Source: QYOJ01 sp964449285 (GTDB lineage: Bacteria > Bacteroidota > Bacteroidia > Bacteroidales > FEN-979). Taken from it: 18,876 bases of DNA. The stretch lies in contig CAYUZX010000060.1 of NCBI GenBank assembly GCA_964449285.1, positions 1-18,876 on the forward strand, read 5' to 3'. A program made the translations under genes and the position numbers. Under the pieces are notes generated by a model. That model made no database searches. It worked only from the letters and a program-made list of their open reading frames with translations, and was not told the origin of the DNA. Of the stretch, positions 13,824 to 18,876 are shown piece by piece. Each line of letters opens with the position of its first letter. The first letter of the stretch is position 1.

Positions 13824-15362
13824 TCAATGGCCCCAATTCTCCCTATCCAACGACCGGTAATTGATCGCTTCGGCCAGGTGCTCGGGTCGGATATGTGAGG
13901 ACGCTTCAAGGTCGGCGATTGTTCGCGATACTTTTAGGATGCGGTTAAATGCCCGGGCCGATAGTCCAAGTTTTTCCATTGCGGTTTTCAGGATCATGTT
14001 GCATGGTTCATCAAGGGCGCAATGTTTATTAATCGTTTTTGCGGTTATCTGCGCATTACAATAGGTCTTTGGAAATTCGGTATAGCGCTTCTCCTGGATC
14101 TCCCTGGCAACAATCACGCGATCCCTGATTGCCAAACTGGGTTCAGCCCGGCGGGCATCGCTGAGATCCCTGAATGGTACGGGGATCACTTCCACATGGA
14201 TATCAATTCTGTCGAATAGCGGACCCGAAATCCTGTTAATATATTTCTGGACAGTGCCTGCCCCGCATTTGCATTCGATCTGGGGGTGGTTGTAGTAGCC
14301 ACACGGGCAAGGATTCATTGCTGCAACAAGCATAAAGCTGGCAGGATACTCTACACTGAGCCGTGCTCTCGAGATGGTCACCACCCGGTCTTCCAGTGGT
14401 TGCCGAAGCACTTCCAGTACACTCCGTTTAAACTCAGGAAGTTCATCCAGGAACAATACGCCATTGTGTGCCAGTGAAATCTCCCCGGGCTGAGGGACTG
14501 CACCCCCTCCAACAAGTGCCACATCCGAAATCGTATGGTGTGGTGAGCGGAAGGGTCTTACCGGTACGAGAGATCGATGAGCTTCCATCTTCCCGGCTAC
14601 CGAATGGATCTTTGTGGTCTCCAGAGCTTCCTGCAGGGTGAATGGAGGAAGGATGGAAGGCAGCCGCTTGGCCAGCATTGTTTTCCCGGCTCCGGGAGGG
14701 CCGATCAGGATGAGATTATGTCCTCCTGCCGCCGCGATCTCGAGAGCACGCTTGATGTTCTCCTGACCTTTCACTTCTGAAAAGTCGTGTTCGTAGTCAG
14801 CCGACCGGTTCAGGAACTCTTTCCTGCAATCGACCGTTGTGGGTGTAAGAGCGCTTTTCCCCTCAAGAAACTCCAGCACCTCACTGATATGGGTCACACC
14901 ATATACTTCGAGGGCTTCAACCACAGCTGCCTCCGTCGCATTCTGCCGTGGCAGGATAACCCCTTTGAATTTCCGTTTCTCGGCTTCAATCGCAATGGGA
15001 AGAGCCCCTTTTATAGGCCTGATGGAACCATCCAACGACAACTCTCCCATAATGATATAGGATCCAATCCGTTCCTCGCTAACGTGTTCGTTCGCGGCAA
15101 GAAGAGCCACAGCGATGGGAAGATCGTAGGAGGAGCCCTCTTTTCGGATATCGGCAGGGGCCATGTTGATCACGATCTTCTTCCCGGGGATCCTGAGCCC
15201 AATGCTTCGCAGGGCCGAATCAATCCGTTGCTGACTCTCTTTCACGGCGTTGTCGGGCAATCCCACCATGGCGAAGTTGATTCCGATATCAATACTCACT
15301 TCTATCGTAATGGTGATAGCGTGAATTCCATAGAGAGCACAACCAAATGTTTTTACAAGCAT
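13824..15362 (-). CDS. comM: ComM/YifB family Mg-chelatase-like AAA+ ATPase
   Basis: This is an AAA+ protein of the YifB/ComM family; ComM in Vibrio and Haemophilus is a hexameric branch-migration helicase that helps integrate incoming DNA during transformation. In 512 residues there is an N-terminal Lon-protease-like domain (VGLPDNAVKES 33-43, NMAPADIRKEGSSYDLPIA 66-84), Walker A GPPGAGKT (221-228), Walker B GVLFLDELPEF (301-311), sensor Asn350 followed by a probable zinc knuckle (CPCG 352-355, CKCG 364-367), the Arg-finger region SGPLFDRIDIHVEV (379-392), and a C-terminal chelatase lid (SARAFNRILKVSRTIADL). I chose ATG 15362, which gives the family-typical MLVKTFG start, over an upstream TTG at 15398. 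A hairpin covers this start codon. It follows gldB in the same direction by 68 bp. Confidence 0.93.
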   Translation of the reverse strand: MLVKTFGCALYGIHAITITIEVSIDIGINFAMVGLPDNAVKESQQRIDSALRSIGLRIPGKKIVINMAPADIRKEGSSYDLPIAVALLAANEHVSEERIGSYIIMGELSLDGSIRPIKGALPIAIEAEKRKFKGVILPRQNATEAAVVEALEVYGVTHISEVLEFLEGKSALTPTTVDCRKEFLNRSADYEHDFSEVKGQENIKRALEIAAAGGHNLILIGPPGAGKTMLAKRLPSILPPFTLQEALETTKIHSVAGKMEAHRSLVPVRPFRSPHHTISDVALVGGGAVPQPGEISLAHNGVLFLDELPEFKRSVLEVLRQPLEDRVVTISRARLSVEYPASFMLVAAMNPCPCGYYNHPQIECKCGAGTVQKYINRISGPLFDRIDIHVEVIPVPFRDLSDARRAEPSLAIRDRVIVAREIQEKRYTEFPKTYCNAQITAKTINKHCALDEPCNMILKTAMEKLGLSARAFNRILKVSRTIADLEASSHIRPEHLAEAINYRSLDRENWGH

Positions 15363-15406
15363 AACCTTTGTTTGCCCATTAATCGGGTTTTTGGGCAAAA
15401 GGTTAT
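15360..15406 (-). promoter_or_regulatory. Long hairpin over the comM ribosome binding site and start codon
   Basis: In the comM mRNA the 5' arm AUAACCUUUUGCCC (complement of 15406-15393) can pair with GGGCAAACAAAGGUUAU (complement of 15377-15361). This gives 9 bp plus 5 bp with a 3-nt bulge and a 15-nt loop. The 3' arm contains AAAGG and the AU of the AUG start. No U-run follows in this direction. On the opposite strand a T-run starts about 13 nt after the stem, with no gene reading into it, so a terminator is not favoured. Confidence 0.6.
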
Positions 15407-15430
15407 ATCAGGCTAGAAAGTTTTTTTGGA

Positions 15431-16444
15431 CTACTTGCTTGGTTTATATTTCGACTCCGACAGGATCTTCTGGGAATTCGTTTCATCAATAAGTTCTTGA
15501 AGCGTGACTTCAGGGTTCTCTTCCATATAGGCTTTTACGATCCTCCAACCGATATATTCGCCCAATCGAGGAGGCGATTCTGGAGAGAAGTCGGCCGTGA
15601 ACGGCCCATCGGCTAGAAACGTCCGGATGGTGCTTCCCTGGGAGGCAAACAATAACTGGTTCTCAATGATAGCAGCCCAAACCTGGGATTCATGAGCGAT
15701 GGCCCAGTTTATCTGCTTCTCCGTGTAGGCGATCTTCAACCGGTCAGGGTAATCCGGAATCATGGCATCCAGGAAGTAAAGCCGTTTCCCTGCATCAACC
15801 ATTTGGTCGAGAAGCGTGTTCCCCGGATAGCGAACAGGGTAATAGGCCTCTTCCATAGCCTGAATACAATTAGGTAACACGAAATCGGGCTCCATACGCA
15901 CGATCTTATACAAGGGTAGCCCATCAGCAGCATAGGGTTTGAATCCTGTGCCCAGATAAGCATCCAGGGCGATCAGCAAAACACTGTCAACATATTGGAC
16001 CGAATGATCGTATTCGCCGCCGGAAATGTAGGTGTAAACTCTCGGAATAGTGGCATCCGGGTAATAATAGAGAAGATGGCGGAAGGCATCCGTGAGATTT
16101 CGTTCCAGGGCGCTGAGATCAGTGAACCGCTCCTGAGAGGCACTGTAAAATTCCCTGGTCCGGCTATTCGTCAAATACTCTTTCAGGTTGTTGATTTTGG
16201 CACTATCCCTGAGATCCGTATTCAAAAAAAATGGATAGAGAGGTTTGATCTGCTCCAGGCCATCTTCCAGCCTATCAAGCGGAATTGAAAACAACGCTTT
16301 GTCGTACCGGTGGACTTCAACTGCATCCAGCGGAATCGCAGAAACATCCACCTGTAACCTCGGTGATGACCAGTTGCAAGACCCAGTTATCATGAGAAGT
16401 ATAAATAACAAGGGCAAAAAGCAGTTCGATGGGAATCTCTTCAT
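15431..16444 (-). CDS. gldB: GldB-family lipoprotein
   Basis: This is a predicted lipoprotein related to GldB, which is needed for gliding motility in Flavobacterium johnsoniae; in non-gliding Bacteroidota its role is unknown. From ATG 16442-16444 the 337 residues start with MKRF, a hydrophobic signal (about 9-19) and a lipobox ending at Cys23 (ITGSC). The mature part carries blocks I recognise from GldB: a VHRYDKALF start, YPFFL, a DSVLLIALDAYLG centre, MVDAGKRLYFLDAMIPDYPD, and the end block LGEYIGWRIVKAYMEENP to SKYKPSK. An upstream in-frame ATG at 16480 would put 12 extra residues before the signal and is less likely. The gene diverges from the barrel protein and precedes comM. Family membership is fairly sure; gliding is not implied. 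Confidence 0.82.
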   Translation of the reverse strand: MKRFPSNCFLPLLFILLMITGSCNWSSPRLQVDVSAIPLDAVEVHRYDKALFSIPLDRLEDGLEQIKPLYPFFLNTDLRDSAKINNLKEYLTNSRTREFYSASQERFTDLSALERNLTDAFRHLLYYYPDATIPRVYTYISGGEYDHSVQYVDSVLLIALDAYLGTGFKPYAADGLPLYKIVRMEPDFVLPNCIQAMEEAYYPVRYPGNTLLDQMVDAGKRLYFLDAMIPDYPDRLKIAYTEKQINWAIAHESQVWAAIIENQLLFASQGSTIRTFLADGPFTADFSPESPPRLGEYIGWRIVKAYMEENPEVTLQELIDETNSQKILSESKYKPSK

Positions 16445-16489
16445 GGGTATAAAAACGTGAATAACTTTATTATATTTCATGAAAGTCCG

Positions 16490-16522
16490 TTGACAAAACT
16501 ACAATCAAATGTTCTATTTTTG
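16490..16522 (+). promoter_or_regulatory. Candidate promoter for the barrel protein-nadE pair
   Basis: TTG at 16490-16492 is followed after 22 nt by TATTTTTG (16515-16522), matching the Bacteroidota consensus. The -7 box ends 36 nt before the ATG at 16559. A weak opposite -7 box, TAGTTTTG (complement of 16494-16501), lies between the two elements and could serve gldB, though it lacks a TTG at the right spacing. Confidence 0.55.
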
Positions 16523-16558
16523 TTCGAAACAAGTGATAAAATCTGAAAAACATCAACT

Positions 16559-17257
16559 ATGAAACAGGTCATTACCCCTCTTTTCCTTTTTCTCTTCGGA
16601 TGTTCACAATTCTCTTTCATCCAGGCCCAGGAGAAATCCGTAAAGCTCGGGCTCAAAGTTGCTCCAAACATAGCGTGGATGTCTCCCGAGACAAAACACT
16701 ATAACTACGACGGGATAACCGGGGGGGCTACAATCGGACTGGTAACAGATTTTTATTTCGCAAAAAATTATGCCTTCTCAACCGGATTCAATTTTTCTTT
16801 CCTGAATGGGAAGCTAACCTATGGCGATTCGCTGCTTATCGGCGCAAATCAGGTTTATGGGCAGATGAACAGAAAATATAAATTCGTTTACCTGGATATC
16901 CCTTATATGATCAAGTTGCAGACCAACACCTTCGGGCGGTTCTCGTTCTTCGGGCAGATCGGTTTCACTACTGGCTTCCGCATCAGTGCCAAAGCCCGGG
17001 ATGCGCTGGATCCTGGAAACGGTGTAGCGCCCGTGAAAGAAAACAGCAACATCACATCCAGTACTTCACTGATCCGGCAAGCAGTAATTTTTGGAGCAGG
17101 ATTGGAATATCACCTCGATGTTAACACCAGAATTTTTATTGGTGTCGACTATAGTAACAGCCTGAATAACATTTTAACCGGATACAATTTAGCATCCGAC
17201 CTCAACGAGAAAGCTAAATTGAACTTCGTTGAATTGAATCTGGGCGTCCTATTTTAG
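16559..17257 (+). CDS. Outer-membrane beta-barrel protein (OMP_b-brl_2/PorT-like)
   Basis: This is a predicted small outer-membrane barrel of unknown function. A signal peptide is clear (MKQVITPLFLFLFGC to SFIQA, cleavage likely after Ala23). The mature 209 residues begin KSVKLGLKVAPNIAW and show alternating hydrophobic strands with aromatic ends (TIGLVTDFYF, YAFSTGFNFSF, KFVYLDIPYMIKL, FSFFGQIGFTTGF, AVIFGAGLEYHL, RIFIGVDYSNS, NFVELNLGVLF). The YLDIP-Y-IKL strand pair and the final aromatic residue are typical of Bacteroidota porin-family (PF13568-type) proteins. The stop is 7 bp before the nadE ATG, so the two are probably cotranscribed from the candidate promoter at 16490-16522. It shares a divergent intergenic region with gldB. 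Confidence 0.85.
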   Translation: MKQVITPLFLFLFGCSQFSFIQAQEKSVKLGLKVAPNIAWMSPETKHYNYDGITGGATIGLVTDFYFAKNYAFSTGFNFSFLNGKLTYGDSLLIGANQVYGQMNRKYKFVYLDIPYMIKLQTNTFGRFSFFGQIGFTTGFRISAKARDALDPGNGVAPVKENSNITSSTSLIRQAVIFGAGLEYHLDVNTRIFIGVDYSNSLNNILTGYNLASDLNEKAKLNFVELNLGVLF

Positions 17258-17264
17258 TAGCCTT

Positions 17265-18876
17265 ATGAAGATTGCACTGGCACAGCAAAACTATATTGTT
17301 GGTAATTTTGAACACAATACCAGCCTGATCCGTGATGGAATTGCACGGGCCCGTAAATCCGGGGCTGATCTGGTGGTTTTTTCCGAATTATCGGTCTGCG
17401 GATATCCTCCCCGGGATTTTCTTGAATTTACTGATTTTTATGAATCCTGCGCTGAAGCTGTCAGGAAGATTGCTACTGACTGTAAAGGCATCGCGGCAAT
17501 TGTTGGAGCCCCATCCAAAAATCCAGGAGAGAAGGGCAAACCGCTTTACAATACCGCCTTTTTTCTTGCAGACGGGCAACTATTCGGAATGGCCCATAAA
17601 ACACTCCTTCCGACATATGATGTATTTGATGAATACCGCTATTTTGAACCGAACCGGATGCCATACCAGGTTATTGACTACCTGGGAAAACGGTTTGCCA
17701 TGACCATTTGCGAAGATCTTTGGAACATTGACAACTATCCGTTATATGTCAGGAACCCCATGGAAGAGCTTTCACGATTGCAGCCCGATGTGATCATCAA
17801 CATAGCCGCTTCCCCCTTTCACTACAACCAACCTGAGACGCGACTGGATATCCTCTCCCGGAATGCAAGACACTACAACCTCCCCCTTTTCTATGTGAAT
17901 CAGGTTGGCGGACAAACCGAGCTGCTCTTTGATGGAGGCTCGATGGTGCTCACTCCCGATGGAATCCTTAAGGATGAGCTCCAGCGATTCGATGAAGATT
18001 TAAGAACGTATGAGCTGGAAGAAATACAGATGCCGGATACCGGATGCCAGCATCTGGCATCGGATATCCAGACGATCCACTCCGCCCTGGTCATGGGCAT
18101 TCGAGATTACTTCTCCAAAATGGGGTTTTCTAAAGCGATCCTGGGTTTGAGCGGCGGCATTGACTCTGCCGTTACGCTGGTCCTGGCTGCTGAAGCGTTG
18201 GGCAGCGAACAGGTCAAAGCGCTTCTCCTACCCTCCAGATTCTCATCAGAACACAGCATCACCGACGCCCGCACACTGGCTGAAAACCTTCAATGCTCTT
18301 ACGACATTATTCCTATTGATGGATCATTTACTGCCATTGAGAACGCCATGGCTCCTCACTTCGGCCAACTTTCTTTCAATGTCACAGAAGAAAACATTCA
18401 GGCACGCCTCCGAGCTGTTATCCTGATGGCTATGGCCAATAAATTTGGTTATATCCTGCTGAATACAAGCAACAAAAGCGAAGCAGCCGTGGGATATGGC
18501 ACACTATATGGGGATATGTGCGGAGGAATTTCTGTACTGGGAGATCTTTACAAAACCCAGGTTTATGAGCTGGCCCGCTACATCAATCGCTCGGGGGAGA
18601 TGATACCGATCAATACACTGGACAAACCCCCTTCTGCCGAACTCCGCCCCGATCAAAAGGATGCTGATTCGTTGCCCGACTATGCGTTGCTTGATCAGAT
18701 CCTATTTCATTATATTGAAGAGCGAAAGGGCCCAAACGAAATAACAGCCATGGGGTTTGACCCGGCCGTTGTTAAGAGGGTTCTTGGAATGGTGAATGAA
18801 AATGAGTGGAAACGGCATCAGACCCCACCCATTTTACGTGTTTCTCCCAAGGCATTTGGTGTAGGTCGCAGGATGC
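17265..18876 (+). CDS. nadE: Glutamine-dependent NAD+ synthetase (3' end outside window)
   Basis: NadE carries out the last step of NAD synthesis: ATP-dependent amidation of nicotinate adenine dinucleotide, with ammonia from glutamine. The frame is open from ATG 17265 to the window edge (537 codons, no stop seen), close to the usual length of about 540. The N-terminal nitrilase-type glutaminase has the triad Glu41 (FSELSVCGYPPRD), Lys112 (HKTLLPTYDVFDEYRYF) and Cys148 (TICEDLW). The synthetase domain has the PP-loop LGLSGGIDSAV (293-303), LLNTSNKSEAAVGYGTLYGD (398-417) and a C-terminal RVSPKAFGVGRRM. Residues about 255-268 (QMPDTGCQHLASDI) are encoded by a GGATGCC-type repeat exactly in the linker between the two domains. 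It follows the barrel gene by 7 bp. Confidence 0.96.
   Translation, partial: MKIALAQQNYIVGNFEHNTSLIRDGIARARKSGADLVVFSELSVCGYPPRDFLEFTDFYESCAEAVRKIATDCKGIAAIVGAPSKNPGEKGKPLYNTAFFLADGQLFGMAHKTLLPTYDVFDEYRYFEPNRMPYQVIDYLGKRFAMTICEDLWNIDNYPLYVRNPMEELSRLQPDVIINIAASPFHYNQPETRLDILSRNARHYNLPLFYVNQVGGQTELLFDGGSMVLTPDGILKDELQRFDEDLRTYELEEIQMPDTGCQHLASDIQTIHSALVMGIRDYFSKMGFSKAILGLSGGIDSAVTLVLAAEALGSEQVKALLLPSRFSSEHSITDARTLAENLQCSYDIIPIDGSFTAIENAMAPHFGQLSFNVTEENIQARLRAVILMAMANKFGYILLNTSNKSEAAVGYGTLYGDMCGGISVLGDLYKTQVYELARYINRSGEMIPINTLDKPPSAELRPDQKDADSLPDYALLDQILFHYIEERKGPNEITAMGFDPAVVKRVLGMVNENEWKRHQTPPILRVSPKAFGVGRRM
18028..18071 (+). repeat. GGATGCC-type repeat with hairpin in the nadE linker
   Basis: Units close to GGATGCC (AGATGCC, GGATACC, GGATGCC) run from 18028 to 18048 and are followed by an inverted copy: GATGCCAG (18043-18050), loop CAT, CTGGCATC (18054-18061), a perfect 8-bp stem with weaker extension outward (GATACCG against CGGATATC). 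It is the same unit as in the SDR gene at 7597-7624 but in hairpin form. Confidence 0.8.

Noticed and set aside
15363..15398. TTG start giving comM 12 extra N-terminal residues (MPKNPINGQTKV)
   Set aside because: Family members normally start MLVKTFG; the extra codons are simply the hairpin loop and arm read through.
14787..15416. 209-residue + strand reading frame opposite comM
   Set aside because: It lies antisense to well-conserved comM motifs and its product has no family features.
15361..15427. comM leader hairpin plus T-run as a + strand intrinsic terminator
   Set aside because: The T-run starts about 13 nt after the stem and no + strand gene reads into it.
17332..17703. 123-residue + strand reading frame in another frame of nadE
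   Set aside because: The overlapping nadE frame carries the glutaminase triad and is clearly the real one.

Overview
The window looks like part of a Bacteroidota (Bacteroidetes) chromosome, probably an uncultured Bacteroidales or related lineage. The grounds are a murG-murC-ftsQ-ftsA-ftsZ division cluster with Bacteroidota-type proteins, a GldB-family lipoprotein, a PorT/OmpW-like small barrel, candidate promoters of the TTG-N(17-23)-TAnnTTTG type, and weak Shine-Dalgarno signals. Apart from one toxin-antitoxin pair, the genes are mostly housekeeping.

Layout. From 1 to 5885 on the + strand lie the 3' part of murG, then murC, ftsQ, ftsA and ftsZ, tightly spaced: peptidoglycan precursor synthesis followed by assembly of the division ring. 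A stand-alone + strand gene (5995-7500) encodes a membrane-anchored seven-heme cytochrome c of the NapC/NirT type. A co-directional minus-strand block follows (12192 down to 7504): a SAM methyltransferase, an orphan MacB/LolD-type ABC ATPase, a heptose-7-phosphate kinase, a geranylgeranyl-reductase-type flavoprotein and a short-chain dehydrogenase. Diverging from that block is a UbiA-family prenyltransferase (+, 12230-13093). Then come three minus-strand units: a PIN toxin with its DUF6364-like antitoxin (13111-13769) behind a near-perfect 30-bp palindrome, comM/yifB (13824-15362) with a hairpin over its start codon, and the GldB-like lipoprotein (15431-16444). At the right edge a + strand pair encodes an outer-membrane beta-barrel protein and glutamine-dependent NAD synthetase, the latter running off the window. 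No rRNA, tRNA, CRISPR or insertion sequence was seen, and no gene-free stretch exceeds about 120 bases.

The most unusual property is a set of short repeats lying inside coding sequences and read in frame: a G-rich palindromic element in murG, CAGTTGG heptamers in murC, GGATGCC heptamers in the SDR gene and in the domain linker of nadE, and GTRGTGAR octamers that supply the SDR N-terminus and the ubiA stop codon. The host proteins otherwise keep their conserved motifs, so these repeats appear to have been accepted at loops, linkers and termini. Secondary points of interest are the hairpin over the comM start codon, the palindromic operator of the toxin-antitoxin operon, a CX3CH first heme motif in the cytochrome, and an unusually long acidic linker in FtsZ.
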